From Candidatus Margulisiibacteriota bacterium (GTDB lineage: Bacteria; Margulisbacteria; Riflemargulisbacteria; GWF2-39-127), in contig QKMY01000021.1 in NCBI GenBank assembly GCA_003242895.1, positions 62,001-126,000 on the forward strand: a stretch of DNA of 64,000 nt. Direction: 5' to 3'. The notes under the pieces were generated by a model. It worked only from the letters and a program-made list of their open reading frames with translations. It was not told where the DNA came from and did no database searches. Both the position numbers and the translations under genes were made by a program. This document shows positions 46,383-55,057 of this stretch, piece by piece (the first letter of the stretch is position 1; each line of letters starts with the position of its first letter).

Positions 46383-48386
46383 ATGAGAAATAGCATAAAT
46401 TATCGCCATTTTTTAAGGAATTACAGGTTAACTTATTGGTTGTTTATTATCATGGCACTTCTTCTCGGTAGTGGGATTGTTGTTTCTAAAATAATAATGG
46501 AAACTAATAATAAAAATGTTGAGCTGATCATGTCATTTAATACTGTAAAGGAAATGAGTAAAAATTACGGAATACCTTTTGATGATATGCTCGGAAGAAT
46601 AAGTACTGCCGGTATAACTTCGATAGCTTTAGAAGAACGAAATCTGGAAACGCTGCAAAAGGATGGCATGGTTACCCTTCTTACTGTTGACCAGCTTAAC
46701 AATCTGAACCGGATTCATAGGAACTACAGCAATAAGATCAGTCACTTGATCAATATTATGAAAACAACCTCTGAGTATGTTTATGTTATTTGTGATAACA
46801 AAAGATTATCTGACGATGTTCGAGCAGGTCTAACTCTTCAACTCGGACCTGACAGAGTAAAAGAACTGGATATGAACATTTTGGAAATCAAAGGATCGGA
46901 AGAAGGCCTTAAATCTCTTCCTTTAGGTTTTGACAATAAAATAGCAAAAGCAATAAGTAATCGTAATCTCTATGTAATTCCTCGATTAAAACAAAGTTTT
47001 TACTATAGTCCGGAAACTATATCTGCAATATTCACCTCTTTATCGAATATGGAGGTTCCTGTAGACAAAATTATTTTTGAAGGCGATACCATTCTAGGCT
47101 ACAAGAATAATTTCAAAGCAACAGCTGCCCAATTCCGAAAATATGGATATAATTTTGGGTTTATCGAATTTGCATTTCAAAAGGGCGATTCAAAACTGGC
47201 ACATTTAATCCCTGAATATACTATGAAAGTTCACAGTATCCCGACAAATGAGCTTTCGACGTACACTGTATCTCAGGCTGTAAAACGGTATTTTAGAGCA
47301 GCGCGCGAGCGAAATATACGTTTGTTGTTCATCAATCCCTTTGCGGAGCTGGAGCTTGGACCGGATATGGCAAAATTGAATTCTGACTATATTACTATGA
47401 TCTCACAAGCACTGACTAACAAAGGATACCGTATCGGGAAGGCAATCCAGATGGATTTCAGTAATGTTTCATCTCTCAGGTCGGTCAATCTTATGTTTAT
47501 AATTGTCGGTATATGGTCTGTTTTTATGCTGATTATTGACAGATTTTTTAAGATGAATTGGTATAAGCACTATGTCATACTTTCTGCTGTCATAATAGTT
47601 GCAGCAATTATCCCATTTATATCAAGCTATCCGGGTTTGTATTCCGGACTAGCATTGCTGGCGGCAATATTTTTCCCTACCTATGCGATTATATCTCAGT
47701 TTCCATCGAGTAAATATGAACCGGCTTTGACTTTGCCTCAAAGCATTATCAGGGCTGCAAAAATATTCCTGATATCTTTATGCGGTGCGATGTTTGTAGT
47801 CATATTATTGAGTAAACCGGTGAACGTTGTCGGTGTAGAAGGCTTTTCCGGTGTTAAGATCGCGTTTCTCGCACCGCTTCTTTTTGCGGGTCTATACTTC
47901 TTTGTTGAACCTGATAGATTGAGGTCAATAATGTTTGTATTCAAAAGAATGATGCAGAAGTCGATAACCATAGGGTATATTGCTGCTATTGCTGCTTTTG
48001 CCGGTTTGCTGCTTTTGTATATTACAAGGAGCGGAAATAACATGGTCGTACCGGTATCAGCCCACGAGACATCCTTTCGCGAATTCCTCGAAAATCTTTT
48101 CTATGCTCGCCCACGAACAAAAGAAATCTTACTTGCATACCCTGTCATGATTTTTTCCTTGTATGGGGCTAATCGGTTTTTTAAATTTAACAAGCTGTGG
48201 ATAGGTGCTATATTAGCTACAATAGCCCCGATTTCGGTCATAAATACTTTTGCTCATGTTCATACGCCTTTGCTCTTATCTTTTTTTAGATCGACGGCAG
48301 GGTTAATTGTGGGCATAATTGTTTCCCTATTTGTAATTGGATCATACTCTTTCGTAAAAAAATATTTAGGTAAAGCAGAAAAATAA
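46383..48386 (+). CDS. DUF5693-family membrane protein
   Basis: 667 residues. One N-terminal transmembrane helix (about 14-38), an extracytoplasmic domain to about 360 (VKEMSKNYGIPFDDMLGRISTAGITSIALEERNLETLQKDG and ETISAIFTSLSNMEVPVDKIIFEGDTILGY), then about nine transmembrane helices to the C-terminus. This layout fits DUF5693 proteins, which sit beside csaB and tagA in many Firmicutes. Function is not established; the context suggests cell-surface polymer export or anchoring. Confidence 0.85.
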   Translation: MRNSINYRHFLRNYRLTYWLFIIMALLLGSGIVVSKIIMETNNKNVELIMSFNTVKEMSKNYGIPFDDMLGRISTAGITSIALEERNLETLQKDGMVTLLTVDQLNNLNRIHRNYSNKISHLINIMKTTSEYVYVICDNKRLSDDVRAGLTLQLGPDRVKELDMNILEIKGSEEGLKSLPLGFDNKIAKAISNRNLYVIPRLKQSFYYSPETISAIFTSLSNMEVPVDKIIFEGDTILGYKNNFKATAAQFRKYGYNFGFIEFAFQKGDSKLAHLIPEYTMKVHSIPTNELSTYTVSQAVKRYFRAARERNIRLLFINPFAELELGPDMAKLNSDYITMISQALTNKGYRIGKAIQMDFSNVSSLRSVNLMFIIVGIWSVFMLIIDRFFKMNWYKHYVILSAVIIVAAIIPFISSYPGLYSGLALLAAIFFPTYAIISQFPSSKYEPALTLPQSIIRAAKIFLISLCGAMFVVILLSKPVNVVGVEGFSGVKIAFLAPLLFAGLYFFVEPDRLRSIMFVFKRMMQKSITIGYIAAIAAFAGLLLLYITRSGNNMVVPVSAHETSFREFLENLFYARPRTKEILLAYPVMIFSLYGANRFFKFNKLWIGAILATIAPISVINTFAHVHTPLLLSFFRSTAGLIVGIIVSLFVIGSYSFVKKYLGKAEK

Positions 48387-48388
48387 TA

Positions 48389-49453
48389 ATGAACTCTATT
48401 TTCTTGATTGGTTATTACGGTTATGGAAATTTTGGCGACGAAGTTCTCCTTAAAACATTTATTAATAAACTAAAAGGCAACGGCAAGTGGAAAAGAATCC
48501 ATGTCCTTTCGACAAAATATCATAGTCATGACAAGATTACTTATATCCCGCGATTTAGTTTCTTTCATATTTTTAGGGCAGTGCGACAGTCAGATATCGT
48601 TCTGTTTGGTGGAGGAGGAATTTTTCAGGATACGACCTCATCCAAGAGCTTGTATTATTATATTTTTTTAATATTACTCGCTAAACTGACGGGAAAAAAA
48701 GTCCTGGTAGCCTTCCAAGGAATTGGGCCTCTTAAGCGAAGAATAAATCACTATATTTTTCGCTATGTAATTGATCATTTTCTGGATTATGTGTCGCTTA
48801 GGGACGTGGAGTCATTACAACTTCTCAAGAATACAGTTAAGGTTCGAAGGCCTTTGCAGTATTTTGATGATCCTTCACTCTCATTTTTTCGGGATTCTGT
48901 AGATTTGACAACAATGAATAATCTGGAAAATGTTTTGGGATTAAATGTCAGGCAAACAGGAAATGAGGAGATAAATGCTGACCATTTTGCTGCAATTATC
49001 AATCGTATCGTTGAAAAATATAATGTTTCTTTAAAGTTTTTTATTTTACAGGAAGAACATGAACTTGATTTAGTGACAAAGATTAATAGCATGCTGACTG
49101 TGAAGGCAACAGTATGTCAACTGACGATCGATAATTTTACAGAAGTGTTCAAATGTAATTATCTGCTGGCAATGCGCCTGCATCTGTTGATACTGGCTTT
49201 TTCGGCTAATATAAGGTTCCTTGGTATAACGTATGATCCGAAAGTAAGTAACTTTCTGGATGGGGTGGACACCGGTAAGGTATCGCTTGATCTTGATACT
49301 CTGGAAACGAAGCTTGAGCAACTGTTATCCGGAAATGTAAAAAAGCGTAATGAGGAGATTTTTGAAGGCAAAATAAATTCTGTAGAGGCTGGATTTAAAG
49401 CGCTCTTTGATTTGATAAACGATGGAGGTAGTCCTGGAAATGGAACAGTATAG
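48389..49453 (+). CDS. csaB: Polysaccharide pyruvyl transferase CsaB
   Basis: 354 residues. Begins IFLIGYYGYGNFGDEVLLKTF, with DIVLFGGGGIFQD, KKVLVAFQGIGPL, YVSLRDVESLQLL, FDDPSLSF, LGLNVRQ and AMRLHLLILAFSANI. It adds pyruvate ketals to secondary cell wall polymer, which in Firmicutes and some other bacteria is what SLH-domain proteins bind. No SLH protein is in this window. It starts two bases after the DUF5693 stop and its end overlaps the next gene. Confidence 0.92.
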   Translation: MNSIFLIGYYGYGNFGDEVLLKTFINKLKGNGKWKRIHVLSTKYHSHDKITYIPRFSFFHIFRAVRQSDIVLFGGGGIFQDTTSSKSLYYYIFLILLAKLTGKKVLVAFQGIGPLKRRINHYIFRYVIDHFLDYVSLRDVESLQLLKNTVKVRRPLQYFDDPSLSFFRDSVDLTTMNNLENVLGLNVRQTGNEEINADHFAAIINRIVEKYNVSLKFFILQEEHELDLVTKINSMLTVKATVCQLTIDNFTEVFKCNYLLAMRLHLLILAFSANIRFLGITYDPKVSNFLDGVDTGKVSLDLDTLETKLEQLLSGNVKKRNEEIFEGKINSVEAGFKALFDLINDGGSPGNGTV

Positions 49454-50153
49454 TATTCTTGGAGTTAATGTTACAGATGTCACTTATCAACAGCTTTACG
49501 AAAATGTAAAGGACCATATTGATAACGGTTCAGGTCTAAAGTTGGTTTTTACGCCAAATCCAGAAATTATTTATATGGCCCAGTTTGATCCTGATATCAA
49601 GACTATGTTGAATAGCAGCGATATTAATTTGCCCGATGGGATAGGAGTATTGATAGCCTCAAAAATGTTAGGGCACCCGATCAAAGAAAGAATAACCGGA
49701 ATTGATACCATGCTGTATCTTTGCGAAAAAAAAGCGGGTAGTGTCTTTCTGTTTGGTTCAAAGCCCGGGATTGCCGAACTTGCAGCGATTGAGCTGGAGA
49801 AACGTTATCCCGGACTCAAAGTTGTGGGCTTCCATGATGGGTACTTCCAGGATGATAGCAAGATGGTTGAGTTGATAAACCGGAGCGGTGCTGATATTGT
49901 TTTTGTCGGTCTTGGTGCGCCGAAGCAGGAAAATTGGCTTGTTAAGAATAAGGATAAGTTACAACCAAAGGTTGCGATGGTAATTGGAGGCTCGATGGAT
50001 GTGATTTCAGGTACGAAAAAAAGAGCGCCCCAAATATTCCAGAAATTAAATGTTGAATGGGTATTCCGGTTTTTCCAGGAACCGTCACGTTTCATGCGGA
50101 TAATCGTACTCCCGAAGTTTTTATTGCGTGTAATACTAAATTGTAAAAAGTAA
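49440..50153 (+). CDS. tagA: WecG/TagA/CpsF-family glycosyltransferase
   Basis: 237 residues. ILGVNVTDVTYQQLYENV, VFTPNPEIIYMAQFDPDIKTMLNSSDINLPDGIGVLIASKMLG, RITGIDTM, VFLFGSKPGIAELAA, DIVFVGLGAPKQE and VAMVIGGSMDVISGTKKRAPQIFQKLNVEWVFRFFQEPSR, all diagnostic of GT26. TagA-type enzymes add N-acetylmannosamine to undecaprenyl-linked GlcNAc. A GGAGG inside the upstream codons supports 49440 over 49422. The gene overlaps the end of csaB by 14 bases. Confidence 0.93.
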   Translation: MEQYSILGVNVTDVTYQQLYENVKDHIDNGSGLKLVFTPNPEIIYMAQFDPDIKTMLNSSDINLPDGIGVLIASKMLGHPIKERITGIDTMLYLCEKKAGSVFLFGSKPGIAELAAIELEKRYPGLKVVGFHDGYFQDDSKMVELINRSGADIVFVGLGAPKQENWLVKNKDKLQPKVAMVIGGSMDVISGTKKRAPQIFQKLNVEWVFRFFQEPSRFMRIIVLPKFLLRVILNCKK

Positions 50154-50215
50154 ATTATTAAGCTAAAATAGAAAAGGTTTTTTTTTATTAGCTCAATAAA
50201 TAGAGGAGGTCGCAG

Positions 50216-51127
50216 ATGGTATACGCTCTGTTTAAAGGTAAAATAGTTCCACTGGAAGAAGCAAAGATTTCAGTAGTTACACATGCATTGAACTATGGGA
50301 CCGGTGTTTTTGAAGGAATCCGGGGATACTATAATGAAGAGAAACAATCTATATTTATTCTTAAGCTAAGAGAACATTTCGAGCGACTTTTTAATTCTGC
50401 TAAAATAATGATGATCGATATTCATTATACAGTAGATGAGCTTTGCGAAAAGACGTTAGAAATAGCAAAACTTAATAATTATAAAGAAGATTTTTATATA
50501 AGGCCTCTTGCTTATAAATCTTCAGAAATAATTGGTGTCAGATTACACAATCTTGAATCGGATTTAACTATATTTACGGCACCTTTTGGAGCCTATGTTG
50601 ATATTGAATCAGGCATTCGGGTAAGAACATCATCATGGAAGAGGATAGATGATACCATGATGCCTGCACGAGCAAAGGTGTGTGGCGCTTATGTTAACTC
50701 TGCATTTGCAAAGACCGATGCCATGCTCGATGGTTACGATGAAGCAATAATGCTTAATTTGGATGGTCATGTGGCTGAAGGATCAGCCGAAAACCTTTTT
50801 ATGTATAAAAATGGAAAGATGATCACTCCTCATATTCATGAAAATATTCTGGAAGGAATTACGAGATTTGCATTAATTCAACTATTGCAGGATGAGCTGG
50901 GTATCGAGGTGGTTGAGCGTTCTATTGACAGGACGGAGCTATATCTGGCGGATGAGATGTTCCTGTGTGGTACTGGAGCTCAGGTTTCTCCTGTGATAGA
51001 AATTGATAGGCGAAAAATCGGCACTGGTGCCGTGGGCGGGATTACGAAGAAACTTCAGGATATTTACTTTGATATTGTTCGCGGAAATAATCAGAAATAC
51101 TCAGGTTGGGTTACGGAAGTAAAATAA
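50216..51127 (+). CDS. ilvE: Branched-chain amino acid aminotransferase
   Basis: 303 residues. Fold-type IV PLP enzyme: THALNYGTGVFEGIRGY, YIRPLAYKSSEIIGV, ARAKVCGAYVNSAFAKTDA (the Lys forms the Schiff base), DEAIMLNLDGHVAEGSAENLF and DEMFLCGTGAQVSPV. It catalyses the last transamination to valine, leucine and isoleucine. GAGGAGG precedes the ATG. It is followed four bases later by acpS. Confidence 0.95.
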   Translation: MVYALFKGKIVPLEEAKISVVTHALNYGTGVFEGIRGYYNEEKQSIFILKLREHFERLFNSAKIMMIDIHYTVDELCEKTLEIAKLNNYKEDFYIRPLAYKSSEIIGVRLHNLESDLTIFTAPFGAYVDIESGIRVRTSSWKRIDDTMMPARAKVCGAYVNSAFAKTDAMLDGYDEAIMLNLDGHVAEGSAENLFMYKNGKMITPHIHENILEGITRFALIQLLQDELGIEVVERSIDRTELYLADEMFLCGTGAQVSPVIEIDRRKIGTGAVGGITKKLQDIYFDIVRGNNQKYSGWVTEVK

Positions 51128-51131
51128 TATT

Positions 51132-51521
51132 ATGATTGGAATCGATATCGTCGAAGTATCACGCATAAAAAAAATAATAGATGCATATGGCGACAAATTT
51201 TTAAAAAAAGTTTTTTCTGCCGGCGAGATCAAGTATTCTACTGTATCTCCTGAAATGCAGTATCAGCGTTTTGCCGTAAGGTTCGCAGCAAAGGAAGCAG
51301 TCGTAAAAGCTCTAGGTACGGGATTTCGCACTATTACGTGGAAAGATATTGAGATTGTCAAAAATGATATGGACAAACCTTTGGTCAAATTGTCTGAAAA
51401 AGCATCAACTTTTTGTGAACAACAAGGCATTAAAAATATCCATGTCAGTTTGTCTCACACTCGGAATTATGCGGTTGCTAACGTGTTGCTTGAAAAGAGT
51501 TATCAGGGTTTAAGTCAATAA
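51132..51521 (+). CDS. acpS: Holo-[acyl-carrier-protein] synthase
   Basis: 129 residues. IGIDIVEVSRIKKII with the metal-binding Asp, FAVRFAAKEAVVKALGTG with the catalytic Glu/Lys, and HVSLSHTRNYAVANVLLE. It transfers 4'-phosphopantetheine from CoA to acyl carrier protein. It forms a unit with ilvE. The following 297 bases to the next gene are very AT-rich and show nothing I can name. Confidence 0.96.
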   Translation: MIGIDIVEVSRIKKIIDAYGDKFLKKVFSAGEIKYSTVSPEMQYQRFAVRFAAKEAVVKALGTGFRTITWKDIEIVKNDMDKPLVKLSEKASTFCEQQGIKNIHVSLSHTRNYAVANVLLEKSYQGLSQ

Positions 51522-51818
51522 ATATTTTGCTGTCTGCTGTTTCAAAAAGTCCCGGTTGATTACTATTATATTTCACAAGTATATATGATAATTTTTTTCT
51601 TGCTTTTTTTCCCGAGTTTATTGTGGGAAGATAGATAAACAAGTGTTACATTACAATGCTTAGTTTTTTTATTGTTATTGCTTCTAGGTGCATAATAGCT
51701 TTGCATAAACATATTTTTTTTACCTCATTAGTAGTTACACTAATTATCGATAAAAAAGACATCTTAATTCATCTAAAGAATAAGCTCTGATTGTTAATTT
51801 GTACAATAAGTCCGAACC

Positions 51819-52067
51819 TTAGCTGATTTTTGATTGCGTAAATTCAAACAATGATTCGATTAGGTTGCTCGATAACTTGCATAGTTCGTCTAGTTCTTTT
51901 GCGCTGTTGATTCTCAGGTCCTCTAATATTCTGTTTTTATATACAGTTTTATATGCTGAGTTCTTACTTTTTATAGTGCCGTTTTGGCTGATAAATAAAT
52001 GGAAATCCAGGTTTTGAAACATAAAAAATAATAAAATTACTATCCATGCGAGAATTAATTGTTTCAA
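51819..52067 (-). CDS. Small membrane-anchored protein, unknown
   Basis: 82 residues: one N-terminal hydrophobic segment (LILAWIVILLFFMF) then a charged, mostly helical tail with alternating leucines, probably a coiled coil outside or at the membrane face. The hydrophobic stretch could be an uncleaved signal anchor. The TTG start is imposed by an exceptionally long ribosome site. No family recognised. Confidence 0.6.
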   Translation of the reverse strand: MKQLILAWIVILLFFMFQNLDFHLFISQNGTIKSKNSAYKTVYKNRILEDLRINSAKELDELCKLSSNLIESLFEFTQSKIS

Positions 52068-52070
52068 AGT

Positions 52071-52081
52071 GATCACCTCCT
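52071..52081 (-). promoter_or_regulatory. Extended Shine-Dalgarno site
   Basis: On the minus strand AGGAGGTGATC, complementary over 11 bases to the usual 16S rRNA 3' tail. Its GGAGG core is eight bases from the TTG at 52067 and overlaps the GTG at 52076, ruling that GTG out as the start. Confidence 0.8.
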
Positions 52082-52120
52082 AACTGAATCTTTTTATATT
52101 TGCTGCTATAAGTAAAATAT

Positions 52121-52768
52121 CTACGGACATTTATAGTAAATTGAGGATTGCTTGTAATTGAAATGAAGTAATCTCAAGGTAGGTTCAAAGTATTTCATTA
52201 TTGTATCTAGGAATTTTGATACACTGAGTGATTCCTCTTCATGTCGAAGCTCTTCTTCGTAGTCTTCTTCTATATCTATTGTGATGAAAAGATGTGTATC
52301 ATCGCAAGCAGGTGCATCAATATCGCACTGGAATTTCCCTTCTTTATCAAACTTTTTTATAACCCCTGTATCGAGGTTCGTAACGTACAGATAGTTTTCA
52401 TTGTCAATTGCCAGATTAATAGTGTGGCGGTCCATATTTGAAAAGCAGTTAAATGACGTAACGAATTCTCCTTCCGGATTGAACTTCTGTATCCGGTTTC
52501 TCCCAATATCCGAGACATAAATGTTTTGTTCTGAATCAATGATTAAATGCGAAATCGCATACCCGTTATTTCCATTTGTGAACCGCCCATCTTCATTAGT
52601 TTTGGTAATCCCTCCAAAACTTCTTATCTGTGTACCCTCAGAATCAAATACCGTGATTATTCCTGAATGAGGTTCTGCCACGAATACTTTATTATTTCTG
52701 GCGCTTTTAACTTGCAACCTGTTTGATGGGAAATTAATTTTTTTGAAATCGTTATAGGTGTCATACAT
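52121..52768 (-). CDS. Short NHL-repeat beta-propeller protein
   Basis: 215 residues. About three NHL-type units are visible: NKVFVAEPHSGIITVFDSEGTQIRSFGG, NIYVSDIGRNRIQKFNPEGEFVTSF and YLYVTNLDTGVIKKFDKEGKF. A complete propeller needs six blades, so this would have to oligomerise, or it is a remnant. The last 65 residues are unrelated, with an acidic run (EEDYEEELRHEEESL). There is no signal peptide. The start at 52768 follows GAGGAGGCAAGGA; the in-frame 52819 has no site. Confidence 0.7.
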   Translation of the reverse strand: MYDTYNDFKKINFPSNRLQVKSARNNKVFVAEPHSGIITVFDSEGTQIRSFGGITKTNEDGRFTNGNNGYAISHLIIDSEQNIYVSDIGRNRIQKFNPEGEFVTSFNCFSNMDRHTINLAIDNENYLYVTNLDTGVIKKFDKEGKFQCDIDAPACDDTHLFITIDIEEDYEEELRHEEESLSVSKFLDTIMKYFEPTLRLLHFNYKQSSIYYKCP

Positions 52769-52937
52769 GATATCCTTGCCTCCTCTATAATATGGAATAC
52801 TTGGAGTGCTTAAGAACAATTATTGTACCAACTAGCCAGGAAGGCTTTATCATGGGGAATCTTTGTTAGATTATGGTTGCCGTGTGTTGCATTTTGCTTC
52901 AATGAAGGCACACCATGTAGAATATTCAAACATACAG

Positions 52938-52974
52938 GAATCCCTCCTCGATAATATTTAATGAGGAGGGATTC
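52938..52974. terminator. 12-base-pair hairpin after the flagellin-like gene
   Basis: Perfect arms GAATCCCTCCTC (52938-52949) and GAGGAGGGATTC (52963-52974), loop of 13, about 30 bases past the flagellin-like stop codon. There is no T run on either side, so it may stabilise the mRNA end or terminate inefficiently. Confidence 0.55.
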
Positions 52975-53004
52975 AGTTACGATGATAGATCTGTGATAAT
53001 TGAA

Positions 53005-53718
53005 TTATCCTAATAATCGTTCAATCTTATCTTTGTTTATGTGCATTAGGTTTTTCATACTTGATATAGATGTTTGAATCTGTAACTGATCTCTCAGGAG
53101 ATTCATGACGCCCTTTGCCGTATCGATATTCTGTAGTACTGAGAGGCTTGATTGCTGACTGTCAATTTCGTTAAGTTTGCTGTTAATTGTTGACTGGCTT
53201 TCCTGGGTTTTTGCTCCCACGTTAGCTTGTTGCGATGATACTTCATTAATCGCAGCATCAATTTGTTTTGTCGACATATCAGTCGAAGCGCCTTTTAGCA
53301 CTTCTTTCAGTTTGTCTCCTTCAGTAATCAAATTTTGATTTCCGAAGTTAGTGTTATCAATAATTTTTCTTGTGTTGTCTGCAAGTTTGTCAATCTGTCC
53401 CTGGATAGCTTCTTTTTCCGTACTGCCATAGGTGCCGTTTTGAGATTGAACTGCGAGTTCTCTTATTTGTTGTAAGTTATTGTTGATTTGAGAATACCCG
53501 GCATCTGCGGTGTTATTCATGGATATTGAGGTTTGCTCGTTCTGTACTTGTTTTATATTGCTTGAAATCATTGCGGCTATTCTGTTTATATCGACTAGTG
53601 TTGATGGCCCGTCGCTCGCTTTGTTTATTTCTTTTCCGCTGGAGAGCTTTTCGAAGGAGTTTTGAATATTGTTTTCTGTCGGCAGATATGAATGCTCGGA
53701 AATGTTGTTAATATTCAT
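53005..53718 (-). CDS. Short flagellin-like protein
   Basis: 237 residues, shorter than most flagellins (270-500). N-terminal D0/D1: SFEKLSSGKEINKASDGPSTLVDINRIAAMISSNIKQV, then ISMNNTADAGYSQINNNLQQIRELAVQSQNGTYGSTEKEAIQGQIDKL; C-terminal D1/D0: QSTINSKLNEIDSQQSSLSVLQNIDTAKGVMNLLRDQLQIQTSISSMKNL ending RLLG. It has essentially no D2/D3 surface domain. The very N-terminus (NISEHSYL) departs from the usual INTN. No other flagellar gene is nearby. It could be a minor filament protein or a hook-filament-type component; an hag/fliC name is not justified. Confidence 0.85.
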   Translation of the reverse strand: MNINNISEHSYLPTENNIQNSFEKLSSGKEINKASDGPSTLVDINRIAAMISSNIKQVQNEQTSISMNNTADAGYSQINNNLQQIRELAVQSQNGTYGSTEKEAIQGQIDKLADNTRKIIDNTNFGNQNLITEGDKLKEVLKGASTDMSTKQIDAAINEVSSQQANVGAKTQESQSTINSKLNEIDSQQSSLSVLQNIDTAKGVMNLLRDQLQIQTSISSMKNLMHINKDKIERLLG

Positions 53719-53783
53719 AATATTTCTCCTTATTTAATCAATAGGCTTATATTATATTATTCCCATAATTGCAATAAAATAAA

Positions 53784-53816
53784 CATAAGTTATGCCAAAG
53801 CTATGTCAAAGTTATG
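53784..53816 (-). repeat. Three 11-base direct repeats upstream of the flagellin-like gene
   Basis: On the minus strand CATAACTTTGA, CATAGCTTTGG and CATAACTTATG are contiguous, 66-98 bases before the ATG. The 11-base period equals one helical turn, so the units face the same side of the DNA, as expected for a regulator binding site. Confidence 0.6.
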
Positions 53817-53920
53817 ACCAGTGTTGATATTCTACGTGGAAATTTGAAAAGAATTATCTGGCATTAAATATTCCGAAAATATAATTTTATGTCATTTATA
53901 AAAGTATTTTTATATATGAG

Positions 53921-53949
53921 AGAAATATTAGGCAATTTACTTCGATAAA
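53921..53949 (+). promoter_or_regulatory. Probable ECF-type promoter of the Maf-like operon
   Basis: AGAAAT (53921-53926), 16 bases, CGATAAA (53943-53949), ending 41 bases before the ATG. It differs from TGAAAC/CGATATA in two and one positions but keeps exact spacing and distance to the start. Confidence 0.45.
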
Positions 53950-53990
53950 TATATGGAACCAACGTAAATGACTTATTTAGGAATTTAAAT

Positions 53991-55034
53991 ATGAATAAAA
54001 AAATACTTTCTGTCCATTCTAAAAGCGCATTGCCAAAACTCAATTATAACGTGGCAGTAGTTAACAAACTTGAGGATGATTTTAGATTGTTTATTGGCAA
54101 ACTCCAAGATGCTCCTGAAGCTGCATATACACTGCTGGCTCAAATGCTCCAAGATGATGAAAGTGTAGGTTGCGACGGGGTTGGCGTATATCTCTCCAGC
54201 TATATATATGAACTTTTAAAATTAAATATTTCTCTGAATAGTAATCAAACCGATATCAATGTGATTTTAACCTCTACGTCACCGAGACGAAAAGACCTGC
54301 TGTCAAAAGCATTACCTGCTCAACAGCTGTCAATTATAGATCCTGGAAATCAGATTGAATACGATATTAAAAGCGTCAGGCCGGAAATCGCAGTGATGAA
54401 TATCGCGCTTCAAAAAATTATTTCCTTTGCATTCACTAACAAATTGACTCTTAACCAGAATTCTATAATTATTGCCAGCGATACCTTCATAAACCTTGGT
54501 AATGGCGAGAGAGTAGGGAAAATCAACCAGGAGAGTGTCCCCTTAGGTGACCAAATCGAGAAACTCCAAAGCCAAATGGGGAAAGAAATAAAAGCCACTA
54601 CCGGACTGGTTGTGTATAAAATTCAGGATGGTGCAATTCATATAAACAATGCGTGTTCCACTGTGAGGTTCAGGCCCTTAGATTGTCCGATGAGTGCAGA
54701 AGAGCGTCAATTGCTCACGAGTCTTGTTGAGGACAAAGAATATAAATATCTTAAGCCGTTACTATTAAAAGAAATTGTAACCGTTCAAGATATTACCGAA
54801 GCATATTGTGTTGAAGGAAAGCATAAGAACAAAGCCGGTGGGTTTGGAATCCAGGATCGAGAGTTGTTTCTGTGCATTGAGAATATTCTTGGTGATCCTT
54901 GCACCGTCGTGGGCTTGCCGGTTAGCATTATTAATTCCCGCTTTATCGATAGTTTCATCACTATGCGTTCTGTTTCGGAGATAATCAGTTCATATTGGCC
55001 AGAAGAAATTGAGAGAACTAAGATCGTATATTAA
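53991..55034 (+). CDS. Maf/HAM1-like nucleotide pyrophosphatase with extensions
   Basis: 347 residues; Maf proteins are usually about 190-210. An 85-residue N-terminal extension is followed by the Maf fold: ILTSTSPRRKDLLSKAL (substrate loop), IIIASDTFINLG (catalytic Asp), KATTGLVVYK, CSTVRFRPLDCPMSAEE and NKAGGFGIQDRELFLCIENILGDPCTVVGLP. The C-terminal tail has IISSYWPEEIERTKI, shared with the next protein. Maf enzymes hydrolyse modified or canonical nucleoside triphosphates; the key motifs are kept, so activity is plausible. It is the first gene of an operon with the 1720-residue protein. Confidence 0.85.
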   Translation: MNKKILSVHSKSALPKLNYNVAVVNKLEDDFRLFIGKLQDAPEAAYTLLAQMLQDDESVGCDGVGVYLSSYIYELLKLNISLNSNQTDINVILTSTSPRRKDLLSKALPAQQLSIIDPGNQIEYDIKSVRPEIAVMNIALQKIISFAFTNKLTLNQNSIIIASDTFINLGNGERVGKINQESVPLGDQIEKLQSQMGKEIKATTGLVVYKIQDGAIHINNACSTVRFRPLDCPMSAEERQLLTSLVEDKEYKYLKPLLLKEIVTVQDITEAYCVEGKHKNKAGGFGIQDRELFLCIENILGDPCTVVGLPVSIINSRFIDSFITMRSVSEIISSYWPEEIERTKIVY

Positions 55035-55057
55035 TAATTATTGAAGGAGCAGATCAA

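Noticed and set aside
50160-50200. AGCTAA/TTAGCT inverted repeat around a T run, considered as a terminator after tagA
   Set aside because: The T run lies inside the loop, not after the stem.
53740-53800. Possible sigma-54 or sigma-28 promoter before the flagellin-like gene
   Set aside because: TTGGCAT and TTGCAAT are present but not at the spacing required by sigma-54, and no TAAA-N15-GCCGATAA match exists.
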